Shown here: in pieces, positions 1 through 6,239 of the stretch | Position numbering within the stretch: position 1 is the stretch's first letter | Layout: every line of letters starts with the position of its first letter | From: Burkholderiales bacterium | GTDB lineage: Bacteria; Pseudomonadota; Gammaproteobacteria; Burkholderiales; SG8-39 | DNA length: 8,782 nucleotides | Assembly: GCA_029266935.1 (NCBI GenBank) | Contig: JAQSVY010000039.1 | Location: forward strand, 1 to 8,782 | Direction: 5' to 3' | Position numbers and translations under genes: made by a program | Notes under the pieces: model-generated | Told to the model about the DNA's origin: nothing | Databases searched by the model: none | Seen by the model: the letters and a program-made list of their open reading frames with translations, nothing else

Positions 1-1
1 C

Positions 2-961
2 GCCGCAGGACGCCTGCGGGTGACGGACGATTTCCTGCGCGCCTACTACCTGCGCCCCGAGATCCATCCCGTCGAGGACTCCGGAGAGGGTGAGCTCGCT
101 CTGCATTCCTCCCTGATGGACAACCCAAGAAGAAAGCTGGATGAGACAGACCTCCAAGCGGTTGAGGACCCCGACGCGCGGGACAACTACCGCGTGCTGA
201 TGCGTTTTCGCGGCCGGCTGCTCGCCGCCGGCACCGTCGAGGGCTGCTACATGGCCTTGTTCAAGGGGCCGGTCGACGTGCCGCCGATGTTCATCGACCA
301 GCTCGCGCACGTGGTGCTGCGCAACATCCTCGACGACTGCGACGATCCGCTGCGCCTGCGCGCGGCGGAGCTGTTCTTCCGTGAGCAGAAAGCGACGCTG
401 CAGGAGGGCCACGTTCTCGTCGCCGATGACGAGACGGTGCGGATGCACGCCGCGGGCAACCGCTACGGCAGCGTCGGCCGGCTGATCGTGGAGGCGCAAG
501 GCGAGCTCGGGAAAGTCGACCTCGACGTGCTCGACCGCGCCAACGCGGCGCTCTACTGGGAGCGCGAGTCCCGCTACGACACGGTGATTAGCCTGACCTA
601 CGGCCGAGCGGCGCTCGACGCCCTGTGCCGCGACATCGAGACCTGGATTGCCCACTTCCTGAATCTGAAGGTTTCCGTGAAACCCATACGGCGGATCGAC
701 GAGGCCCACTGGGCGTGGCACGTGGGCCTCGATGCCGAGTCGACTGCGATCCTCAATGAGCTGTGGGCGGGCGGCGAGATCGAGGCAGGACGCATGCGCC
801 GAGTGCTCGCGCTATTCGCGCTGCAGTTCGACGACCTGGCGGCGATGCGCAGCGACATCGCGGGACGCACTGTCTACCTGGCGCTGTCCTGCGGCGAGGA
901 CGAGGTCGTGCGCATGAAGCCGCAGAACCTTCTTACCGGTCTTCCCTTGAATGAAGCCTGA
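2..961 (+). CDS. DUF6352-type conserved protein of unknown function, 5' end outside window
   Basis: I recognise the overall sequence as the DUF6352 family, cytoplasmic-looking proteins of about 300 residues common in Betaproteobacteria; no function is known to me. A GTG at position 20 could be read as a start and gives 313 residues. The frame is open to the left edge, though, and reads AGRLRVTDDFLRAYYLRPE, which resembles the inside of the family's N-terminus, so I infer that about 15-20 residues are missing and that this GTG is an internal Val codon. Family-like stretches, numbered from that GTG, are FIDQLAHVVLRNILDDCDDP (about 92-111), AALYWERESRYDT (about 176-188), WHVGLDAE (about 235-242) and MKPQNLLTGLP near the end. 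There is no signal peptide or membrane segment in the visible part. The last 11 bases overlap the glycosylase gene, so the two are probably cotranslated. Codons at about 125-163 (including AGA AGA) are unlike the rest of the gene. Confidence 0.75.
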   Translation, partial: AAGRLRVTDDFLRAYYLRPEIHPVEDSGEGELALHSSLMDNPRRKLDETDLQAVEDPDARDNYRVLMRFRGRLLAAGTVEGCYMALFKGPVDVPPMFIDQLAHVVLRNILDDCDDPLRLRAAELFFREQKATLQEGHVLVADDETVRMHAAGNRYGSVGRLIVEAQGELGKVDLDVLDRANAALYWERESRYDTVISLTYGRAALDALCRDIETWIAHFLNLKVSVKPIRRIDEAHWAWHVGLDAESTAILNELWAGGEIEAGRMRRVLALFALQFDDLAAMRSDIAGRTVYLALSCGEDEVVRMKPQNLLTGLPLNEA

Positions 962-1568
962 ATACTGGGATCGCGCGAAGCGCGCACTGTCCAGGCGCGA
1001 TCCGGTCATGGGTGGCATCATCCGCTCGCGTCCCAAGGTGTTCCTCGCGCGGCGCGGCGAGCCCTTTCTCACGCTCGCGCGCGCCATCGTCGGGCAGCAG
1101 ATCTCCGTGAAGGCGGCGCAGAGTGTCTGGGATCGGGTGGTGGCCTGCGTCGGTGACGTTTCTCCTCAAGGAATTCTTTCCAAACCAAGGCCGCAGCTGC
1201 GCGCTTGCGGATTGTCCGACCGCAAGGTCGAGTACATCGCCGACCTCGCGCAGCACTTCGCCGACGGATCGATCCACGTGCACCGCTGGCCGGAAATGGA
1301 CGACGAGGCGATCATCGCCGAGCTGGTGCAGGTGCGCGGCATCGGCCGCTGGACCGCCGAGATGTTCCTCATCTTCAACCTGCTGCGGCCCGACGTGTTC
1401 CCGCTCGACGACCTGGGGCTGCAGAAGGGCATCTGCCTTTCCTACTACAAGGGCAGAAAGATCTCGTTGCGCACGATGGCGCGGCGGGGCGAGACCTGGC
1501 GACCGTGGCGCTCGGTGGCAACCTGGTACCTCTGGCGCTCGCTCGACCCGGTGCCGGTAGAATACTGA
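951..1568 (+). CDS. alkA: DNA-3-methyladenine glycosylase II family (AlkA-like HhH-GPD)
   Basis: Base-excision repair enzyme that removes alkylated purines such as 3-methyladenine and leaves an abasic site. The 205-residue protein is a compact form: it lacks the N-terminal domain of E. coli AlkA (about 280 residues) and keeps the helix-hairpin-helix GPD core. Visible motifs are LARAIVGQQISVKAAQSVW (42-60), the hairpin VRGIGRWTAEMFL (128-140) and PLDDLGLQKG (151-160). In the last, D154 aligns with the catalytic Asp of the family (PDDYL in E. coli) and D153 is the preceding acid. The ATG at 951 lies inside the end of the upstream gene (11-base overlap). I see no clear Shine-Dalgarno sequence, so translation is probably coupled to that gene. 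The family is clear; the exact substrate range (AlkA or Mag type) cannot be read from the sequence, and the symbol is used in the broad sense. Confidence 0.9.
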   Translation: MKPEYWDRAKRALSRRDPVMGGIIRSRPKVFLARRGEPFLTLARAIVGQQISVKAAQSVWDRVVACVGDVSPQGILSKPRPQLRACGLSDRKVEYIADLAQHFADGSIHVHRWPEMDDEAIIAELVQVRGIGRWTAEMFLIFNLLRPDVFPLDDLGLQKGICLSYYKGRKISLRTMARRGETWRPWRSVATWYLWRSLDPVPVEY

Positions 1569-1732
1569 GGTCACAGGAAAGGAAGGGGCGGCGCGATAGC
1601 CGAGATCGTGTCTCGCTTCACGTTCTTCCCGGCCGACGAGCGCCAGTCGCTGTGCATCGGCCGTTTCCTCATGGCGGCGGCACGTCGGCCACGGCCGCCG
1701 GCATCATGGCGATCGGCTAGAATCGCGCGCCG
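1569..1732 (+). other. Spacer between alkA and accA with a possible decayed or tiny reading frame
   Basis: This is the longest stretch without a firm gene. A purine-rich run, AGGAAAGGAAGGGG, lies at 1575-1588. A GTG at 1608 opens a 42-codon frame ending in TGA at 1734-1736, overlapping the accA GTG as GTGA. Its first part (FTFFPADERQSLCIGRF) has almost only G or C in third positions. From about 1676 that bias fades, and a different frame, reading GGTSATAAGIMAIG to a TAG at 1718-1720, becomes the GC3-rich one. This could be the frameshifted remnant of a gene, or chance in GC-rich DNA. The purine run is too far (about 20 bases) from the GTG to act as a normal ribosome site. I recognise no family and see no tRNA, convincing terminator hairpin or repeat. 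Confidence 0.3.
1718..1723 (+). promoter_or_regulatory. Candidate -10 box TAGAAT upstream of accA
   Basis: TAGAAT differs from the sigma-70 consensus TATAAT at one base and ends 9 bases before the accA GTG. Transcription from it would start at about 1729-1732, giving an mRNA with essentially no leader. No good -35 hexamer is visible at the expected distance; the DNA there is GC-only. The call rests on the box, its position at the gene start and the lack of a Shine-Dalgarno sequence. Confidence 0.4.
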
Positions 1733-2701
1733 GTGAAGACCACTTTCCTCGAATTCGAGCAGCCGATCGCCGAGTTGGAGCAGCGCATCGAAGAGCTGCG
1801 CTACGTGCAGGACGATCCCGCTGCCGACATCTCCGACGAGATCCAACGGCTCACCAAGCGCAGCCAGACCCTCACCAAGGACATCTACGGCAAGCTCACG
1901 CCGTGGCAGGTGGCGCAGGTGGCGCGCCACCCGCAGCGGCCCTATACCCTCGACTACGTGCAGGCGCTGTTCACGCACTTCGAGGAGCTGCACGGCGACC
2001 GCACCTTCTCCGACGACGCGTCGATCGTCTGCGGCATGGCGCGGTTCAACGGCGAGCCCTGCGTGATCATCGGCCACCAGAAGGGCCGCGATACGAAGGA
2101 GAAGATCCTGCGCAACTTCGGCATGCCCAAGCCCGAGGGCTACCGCAAGGCGCTGCGGCTGATGAAGCTCGCGGAGAAGTTCGCGCTGCCGATCTTCACT
2201 TTCGTCGATACGCCGGGCGCCTACCCCGGCATCGACGCCGAGGAGCGCGGGCAGTCCGAGGCGATCGGAAGGAACCTGTTCGAGATGGCGCGCCTGCGCG
2301 TGCCGATCATCGCCACCATCATCGGCGAAGGCGGCTCGGGGGGCGCGCTCGCCATCGCCGTGGGCGACGTCGTAATCATGCTGCAGTACGCCACCTACTC
2401 GGTGATCTCACCCGAGGGCTGCGCCTCCATCCTCTGGCGCAGCGCCGAGAAGGCGCCCGAGGCCGCCGACGCGCTCGGCATCACGGCGGCCCGCCTGAAA
2501 ACGCTCGGCCTGGTCGACCGCATCGTCCCCGAGCCAGTCGGCGGCGCGCACCGCGATCCGCAGGCCACCGCGCAGGCGCTGAAGAAGGCGCTCACCGAAA
2601 CGCTGAAGCAGCTGCAGGAGAAGAAGCCGAAGGAGCTGGTCGAGGAGCGGCTGGAGCGCCTGATGGCCTATGGCAAGTTCAAGGAAGCGGACGAGCGCTG
2701 A
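1733..2701 (+). CDS. accA: Acetyl-CoA carboxylase carboxyltransferase subunit alpha
   Basis: AccA pairs with AccD (zinc-bearing beta subunit) to move the carboxyl group from carboxybiotin on AccB to acetyl-CoA, making malonyl-CoA for fatty acid synthesis in the cytoplasm. The 322 residues match the usual length (about 320). The N-terminal helical arm (5-50, [19 protein letters not shown]) is followed by the crotonase-like fold: [14 protein letters not shown] (111-124), [18 protein letters not shown] (157-174), the glycine-rich oxyanion region [15 protein letters not shown] (198-212) and [14 protein letters not shown] (222-235). The C-terminal helix ends in LMAYGKFKE. The start is GTG at 1733: it gives the family N-terminus [11 protein letters not shown], and no ATG fits. 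No Shine-Dalgarno sequence precedes it. The 3' end overlaps tilS by 32 bases. The other acc genes are not in the window. Confidence 0.97.
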   Translation: MKTTFLEFEQPIAELEQRIEELRYVQDDPAADISDEIQRLTKRSQTLTKDIYGKLTPWQVAQVARHPQRPYTLDYVQALFTHFEELHGDRTFSDDASIVCGMARFNGEPCVIIGHQKGRDTKEKILRNFGMPKPEGYRKALRLMKLAEKFALPIFTFVDTPGAYPGIDAEERGQSEAIGRNLFEMARLRVPIIATIIGEGGSGGALAIAVGDVVIMLQYATYSVISPEGCASILWRSAEKAPEAADALGITAARLKTLGLVDRIVPEPVGGAHRDPQATAQALKKALTETLKQLQEKKPKELVEERLERLMAYGKFKEADER

Positions 2702-3914
2702 GCGTAACGCGAACGGCGCGGCGCCCGCCGCGGCGGTAGCGCGGTTTCTCGAGGTGCACCCGCAGCGTGGCAAGCGCTGCGCGGTGGCGCTGTCCGGCGG
2801 CGTCGATTCCGTCGTCCTCCTTCACCTTCTGAAGGATCGAGGCGTCAAGGCCATTCACGTCCACCACGGCCTCAGCCCCAATGCCGACGCGTGGGCGCAG
2901 TTCTGCCGCAAGCTGTGCCGGCAGTGGAAAGTGCCGCTCACCGTCAGGCGTGTGCGGGTGGCGAAGGCGGGCGAGGGGCCCGAGGCGGCGGCGCGTGTAG
3001 CGCGCCACGCGGCTTTCAAGAAGAGCGAGGAAGAACAGTTCTTTCTGGCACACCACCTCGACGACCAGGCCGAGACGGTGCTGATGAACCTGCTGCGCGG
3101 CGCCGGCGTGGCGGGCGCGCGCGGCATGCAGCCGCTCTCGCGCCTGGGCGACAAGACGCTGGCGCGGCCGCTCCTCGAGGTTTCGCGGGAGGAAATCCTT
3201 GTGTACGCGAAAATGCATCGCCTCGCGTGGATCGAGGACGAGAGCAACGCGCAGGGCAGGTTCACGCGCAACTTCGTGCGCCGGCGGCTCGGGCCGCTCA
3301 TCGCTTCGCGCTTTCCCGCGTGGAAGAAGTCCATCGCACGGGCGGCGCGGCATTTCTCCAAGCAGGAGATCGGCGCGGAAGAGCTGCTGCGCACCTACCT
3401 GCGCGAGAAAGGCCTGAAGTCGCCGAGCGAGGCGAAGCTCGTCGAGATGCTCAAGCAGCTCACCTCGCGCGGCGCGCGCACGCTCGTCGAGCACGATGGC
3501 AAGCGCCTGCGCGTCTACCGCGGCAGGCTTTGCGTCGAGCCCGCGGCGCCGCAGGCCGCCTTCGCGCCCCTGCGCTGGCAGGGAGAACGGCGCCTCGCCA
3601 TTCCGGCGCTCGGCGGCGAGCTGCGCTTTCGTCGCGCGCGCGGCCAGGGCATCGACGCGAGCCTCACGTCGCTGCAGGTGCGGCTGCGCTCCGGCGGCGA
3701 GCGGCTGCAGCCCGACCCGCGGCGGCCGCGGCGCACGCTGAAGAATCTCTTCCAGGAGGCGGGCGTGCCGCCGTGGCGGCGCGACCGCCTGCCGCTGCTC
3801 TTCAGTGGCGAGGCCCTGGTGTGGGCGCCCGGGCTGGGCGTCGACGCCGCCTATCAGACGGGCGCACGGGGGCTCGGGGTGCTGCCCGAGTGGCGACGCT
3901 TCGATTCGGTGTAA
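2670..3914 (+). CDS. tilS: tRNA(Ile)-lysidine synthase
   Basis: TilS uses ATP and lysine to convert the wobble C34 of the CAU-anticodon tRNA-Ile to lysidine, switching both its charging and its decoding from Met/AUG to Ile/AUA. It is normally essential. The protein has 414 residues (E. coli form about 430). The PP-loop ATPase motif [15 protein letters not shown] is at 40-54, followed by IHVHHGLS (62-69), [20 protein letters not shown] (127-146), [12 protein letters not shown] (165-176) and WIEDESN...[10 protein letters not shown] (187-207). The C-terminal TilS substrate-binding domain is present ([30 protein letters not shown]). The ATG at 2670 lies inside accA, giving a 32-base overlap. It is preferred because the N-terminus MASSRK, encoded over the conserved accA end, resembles what I know from betaproteobacterial homologues, and no later start precedes the P-loop well. 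Upstream GGAG at 2653-2656 is rather distant. Translation is probably coupled to accA. Confidence 0.95.
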   Translation: MASSRKRTSAERNANGAAPAAAVARFLEVHPQRGKRCAVALSGGVDSVVLLHLLKDRGVKAIHVHHGLSPNADAWAQFCRKLCRQWKVPLTVRRVRVAKAGEGPEAAARVARHAAFKKSEEEQFFLAHHLDDQAETVLMNLLRGAGVAGARGMQPLSRLGDKTLARPLLEVSREEILVYAKMHRLAWIEDESNAQGRFTRNFVRRRLGPLIASRFPAWKKSIARAARHFSKQEIGAEELLRTYLREKGLKSPSEAKLVEMLKQLTSRGARTLVEHDGKRLRVYRGRLCVEPAAPQAAFAPLRWQGERRLAIPALGGELRFRRARGQGIDASLTSLQVRLRSGGERLQPDPRRPRRTLKNLFQEAGVPPWRRDRLPLLFSGEALVWAPGLGVDAAYQTGARGLGVLPEWRRFDSV

Positions 3915-3924
3915 GTCTTTGTTT

Positions 3925-3930
3925 TATAAT
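3925..3930 (+). promoter_or_regulatory. -10 box TATAAT of the ndk-hisS operon promoter
   Basis: A perfect TATAAT lies in a short AT-rich island (about 3916-3950) that stands out in this GC-rich DNA, just after the tilS stop. The predicted transcript start near 3936-3938 leaves a leader of about 33-35 bases before ndk, with a normal ribosome site. No consensus -35 is seen: the positions 16-18 bases upstream, inside the tilS end, read around CGATTC. The promoter may therefore need an activator or be moderate in strength. It is the only clear promoter for the six genes that follow. Confidence 0.6.
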
Positions 3931-3957
3931 TCAGGGTTAATTTTTCAAGGTTTCGTC

Positions 3958-3962
3958 GGAGA
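3958..3962 (+). promoter_or_regulatory. Ribosome binding site of ndk (GGAGA)
   Basis: GGAGA ends 8 bases before the ATG at 3971. This is normal spacing and supports that start. Confidence 0.6.
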
Positions 3963-3970
3963 CCCGTGGA

Positions 3971-4396
3971 ATGGCGTTCGAGCGCACCCTTTCGATCATC
4001 AAGCCCGATGCAGTGAGGAAGAACGCCATCGGGCAGATTCTTGCGCGCTTCGAGGCCGCGGGACTGCGCATCGTCGCCGCGCGCATGATGCACCTCTCGC
4101 GCGCCGAAGCAGAGGGGTTCTACGCGGTGCATCGCTCGCGGCCGTTCTTCCGCGACCTGGTGGAATTCATGACCTCGGGGCCGGTGCTGGTGCAGGTGCT
4201 CGAGGGCGAGGATGCGATCGCGAAGAACCGCGAGCTGATGGGCGCCACCGATCCGAAGAGGGCTGCGAAGGGCACCATCCGCGCCGACTTCGCCGACTCG
4301 ATCGACGCGAACGCGGTGCATGGATCGGACGCGCCGGAGACGGCGCGCACCGAGGTGGCGTACTTCTTCCCCGCCTGCGAGGTGTTCTCGCGTTGA
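3971..4396 (+). CDS. ndk: Nucleoside diphosphate kinase
   Basis: Ndk transfers the gamma-phosphate of ATP to other (d)NDPs through a phospho-histidine, keeping the NTP and dNTP pools in balance; it is cytoplasmic. The 141 residues match the family exactly. Visible features are [10 protein letters not shown] (6-15, with nucleotide-contacting K11), [11 protein letters not shown] (50-60), [17 protein letters not shown] (67-83), LMGATDP (89-95), [10 protein letters not shown] (101-110) and the active-site signature NAVHGSDA (114-121) with phosphorylated H117. The start ATG has a good ribosome site, and the gene leads the operon behind the TATAAT promoter. Its TGA stop overlaps the TTG start of rlmN by 4 bases. 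The pairing of ndk with rlmN is common in Proteobacteria. Confidence 0.98.
   Translation: MAFERTLSIIKPDAVRKNAIGQILARFEAAGLRIVAARMMHLSRAEAEGFYAVHRSRPFFRDLVEFMTSGPVLVQVLEGEDAIAKNRELMGATDPKRAAKGTIRADFADSIDANAVHGSDAPETARTEVAYFFPACEVFSR
4379..4384 (+). promoter_or_regulatory. Ribosome binding site of rlmN (GAGGTG) that fixes a TTG start
   Basis: GAGGTG, complementary to the 16S rRNA tail, lies within the end of ndk and 8 bases before TTG 4393. It supports the rare TTG as the real start, because no ATG or GTG occurs in frame between here and the start of the conserved RlmN sequence. Confidence 0.55.
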
Positions 4397-5475
4397 AGGC
4401 GAACCTGCTCGGTTACGACGCGGAGGCGCTGCAGCGCTTTTTCCTGGAGCAGGGGGAAAAGCCGTTCCGCGCCCGCCAGGTGATGCGCTGGATCCACCAG
4501 TCGGGCGAGGCGGAGTTCTCGCGCATGAGCGACCTCGCCAGAGGGCTGCGCGAGAAGCTCGCCGCGACGGCCTGCGTCGAGGCGCCGCAAATCGTCGGCG
4601 ACACCCTCGCCGCCGACGGCACGCGCAAATGGCTGCTCAAGGTAGACGGGGCAAACGCGGTCGAGGCGGTGTTCATCCCGGAGGCGAGCCGCGGCACCCT
4701 GTGCGTGTCGAGCCAGGCGGGCTGCGTGCTCGACTGCGCCTTCTGCTCCACCGGCAAGCAGGGCTTCAACCGCAACCTCTCGACGGCGGAGATCGTCGGC
4801 CAATTGTGGTTAGCCAACAAGGAACTGCACCGCGAAGTGTCGTCCGGGAGGATTATTTCCAATGTGGTCATGATGGGAATGGGCGAGCCGCTTCTCAACC
4901 TCGACAACGTGATCCCGGCGCTGCGGCTGATGCTCGATGACAACGCCTACGGCCTGTCGCGGCGTCGCGTCACGGTCTCGACCGCTGGCGTCATTCCCGG
5001 GATGGACCGGCTGCGCGACGAGTGCCCGGTGGCGCTCGCGGTGTCGCTGCATGCGCCGAACGACGCGCTGCGCGACCGGCTGGTGCCGCTGAACCGCAAG
5101 TACCCCCTGCGCGAGCTCCTCGCGGCGTGCAACCGCTACCTGGAAAAGGCGCCGCGCGACTTCGTCACCTTCGAGTACGTGATGCTCGAGGGCGTGAACG
5201 ACGGCGATGCCGAGGCGCGCGAGCTCGTCGCCATCGCGGCGCGGGTGCGCTGCAAGTACAACCTCATTCCCTTCAATCCGTTCCCGCGCTCGGAGTTCCG
5301 CCGCTCGGGCCCCGAGCGCATCCGGCGCTTCGGCGAGATCCTGCAGCGCGCCGGCGTCACGGTGACCACGCGCAAGACGCGCGGCGACGACATCGCCGCG
5401 GCCTGCGGCCAGCTCGCCGGGGACGTCGCCGACCGCACCCGGCGCCGCGTGGTGCTCAAGGAGGTGCGCGCATGA
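4393..5475 (+). CDS. rlmN: Dual-specificity 23S rRNA/tRNA adenine-C2 methyltransferase (radical SAM)
   Basis: RlmN makes 2-methyladenosine at A2503 of 23S rRNA and at A37 of some tRNAs by radical SAM chemistry, tuning ribosome fidelity. It has 360 residues from TTG 4393. The frame stays open far upstream (to about 3805), but that part lies over ndk and tilS in another frame and is not family-like. Key residues: the iron-sulfur motif CVLDCAFC (C111, C115, C118), C104 seven residues before it (equivalent to E. coli C118), the SAM-binding MGMGEPLLN (161-169), [10 protein letters not shown] (195-204), VSLHAPND (217-224), FNPFPRSEF (294-302) and [15 protein letters not shown] (331-345), where C338 is the methyl-carrying Cys (E. 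coli C355). All required residues are present. TTGA overlap with ndk and ATGA overlap with pilW indicate coupling. The TTG start may hold expression below that of ndk. Confidence 0.96.
   Translation: MKANLLGYDAEALQRFFLEQGEKPFRARQVMRWIHQSGEAEFSRMSDLARGLREKLAATACVEAPQIVGDTLAADGTRKWLLKVDGANAVEAVFIPEASRGTLCVSSQAGCVLDCAFCSTGKQGFNRNLSTAEIVGQLWLANKELHREVSSGRIISNVVMMGMGEPLLNLDNVIPALRLMLDDNAYGLSRRRVTVSTAGVIPGMDRLRDECPVALAVSLHAPNDALRDRLVPLNRKYPLRELLAACNRYLEKAPRDFVTFEYVMLEGVNDGDAEARELVAIAARVRCKYNLIPFNPFPRSEFRRSGPERIRRFGEILQRAGVTVTTRKTRGDDIAAACGQLAGDVADRTRRRVVLKEVRA
5458..5466 (+). promoter_or_regulatory. Strong ribosome binding site of pilW (AAGGAGGTG)
   Basis: AAGGAGGTG is a near-complete complement to the 16S rRNA 3' tail and sits 5 bases before the ATG at 5472, within the last codons of rlmN. 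It is the strongest ribosome site in the window and suggests pilW is translated more than its operon position alone would give. Confidence 0.7.
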
Positions 5476-6239
5476 GGCGCCTTTCCCTAGCATTGCTGCT
5501 TCTGGCGGGCTGCGCGGGTGACCCGGGACCGACCCGCGAGAGCGGCCAGATCGTCGGGGAGGTCGGCGAGCCGCGCAATCGCGCCAGGCTGCACACCGAG
5601 CTCGCGGCGCTGTATTTCGGGCGCGGCAACATGAACGTCGCCTTGGAGGAGCTGCGCGCCGCGGTGCGCGCCGACTCGAACTACGCGCCGGCGCACAGCA
5701 TGTTCGGCCTGGTGTACATGGAGCTCAAGGAGAACCGGCTCGCCGAGGACAGCTTCGAGCGCGCGCTGCGCCTGTCGCCCAACGAGCCCGACATCAACCA
5801 CAACTATGGCTGGTTCCTGTGCCACAGCAAGCGCGAGAGCGAGTCGATCCGCTACTTCCTGCAGGCGATCCGCAACCCGCTCTACACCACGCCCTGGCGC
5901 TCCTACTCGGCCGCCGGGCTGTGCTCGATGCGCATCGACAAGCCCAAGGACGCCGAGGAGTTCTTCCAGCGCGCCCTGCGCCAGGACCCCGACGAGCCCA
6001 CCTCGCTCTTGCAGCTGGGCCAGATCCGCTACCGGCAGGGCAGCCTGGACGAGGCGAGGAAGCTCGTCTCGCGCTACAACAGGCTGCTCGAGCCCAGTGC
6101 GGAGTCGCTGTGGCTCGCGCTGCGCATCGAGCGCAAGCTCGGCCAGCGCGTCGCCGAACGCAACTTCGCCACCGACCTGCGCCGCCGCTATCCCGACTCG
6201 CGGGAGGCGAAGGCGCTGCAGCGGAACGAGTATGACTGA
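5472..6239 (+). CDS. pilW: Type IV pilus biogenesis/stability lipoprotein PilW (PilF), TPR repeats
   Basis: PilW (PilF in Pseudomonas) is an outer-membrane lipoprotein pilotin that places and assembles the PilQ secretin and so supports type IV pili. The 255-residue product begins with a lipoprotein signal: MRR, a hydrophobic run, then lipobox LAGC with lipidated C14. After a short linker come about six tetratricopeptide repeats, roughly 38-71, 72-105, 106-139, 143-176, 177-210 and 211-244. Examples are [20 protein letters not shown] and [20 protein letters not shown]. The family features NYGWFLC (111-117) and AAGLC (147-151) are present. The ATG at 5472 overlaps the rlmN stop (ATGA), and the gene overlaps rodZ by 8 bases. 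Whether the cell makes pili cannot be told from here, as no other pil gene is present. Confidence 0.93.
   Translation: MRRLSLALLLLAGCAGDPGPTRESGQIVGEVGEPRNRARLHTELAALYFGRGNMNVALEELRAAVRADSNYAPAHSMFGLVYMELKENRLAEDSFERALRLSPNEPDINHNYGWFLCHSKRESESIRYFLQAIRNPLYTTPWRSYSAAGLCSMRIDKPKDAEEFFQRALRQDPDEPTSLLQLGQIRYRQGSLDEARKLVSRYNRLLEPSAESLWLALRIERKLGQRVAERNFATDLRRRYPDSREAKALQRNEYD

Noticed and set aside
3..19. Perfect 7-base inverted repeat (CCGCAGG / CCTGCGG, 3-base loop) at the left edge
   Set aside because: It lies inside the coding frame of the DUF6352 gene, has no T-run and is short enough to be chance in GC-rich DNA.
20..22. GTG as the true start of the first gene
   Set aside because: The frame continues to the window edge with family-like residues (GRLRV before TDDFL), and no ribosome site precedes the GTG, so the gene more likely begins outside the window.
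1558..1563. Second TAGAAT box at the very end of alkA
   Set aside because: It encodes the last residues of the glycosylase, has no matching -35, and is far from any firm start codon. It could only serve the doubtful spacer frame.
3931..3955. TTAATTTTTC run after tilS as a terminator
   Set aside because: No stable GC hairpin precedes the T-run. The AT-rich stretch is better explained as the promoter region of ndk.
3805..4392. Upstream extension of the rlmN reading frame into ndk and tilS
   Set aside because: The extension overlaps certain genes in another frame and is not RlmN-like. The conserved protein begins at the TTG at 4393 with a suitable ribosome site.
4846..4864. Internal GGGAGGA followed by ATG within rlmN
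   Set aside because: The nearby ATG at 4862 is out of frame and opens nothing convincing; the in-frame ATG at 4870 would remove the iron-sulfur motif.
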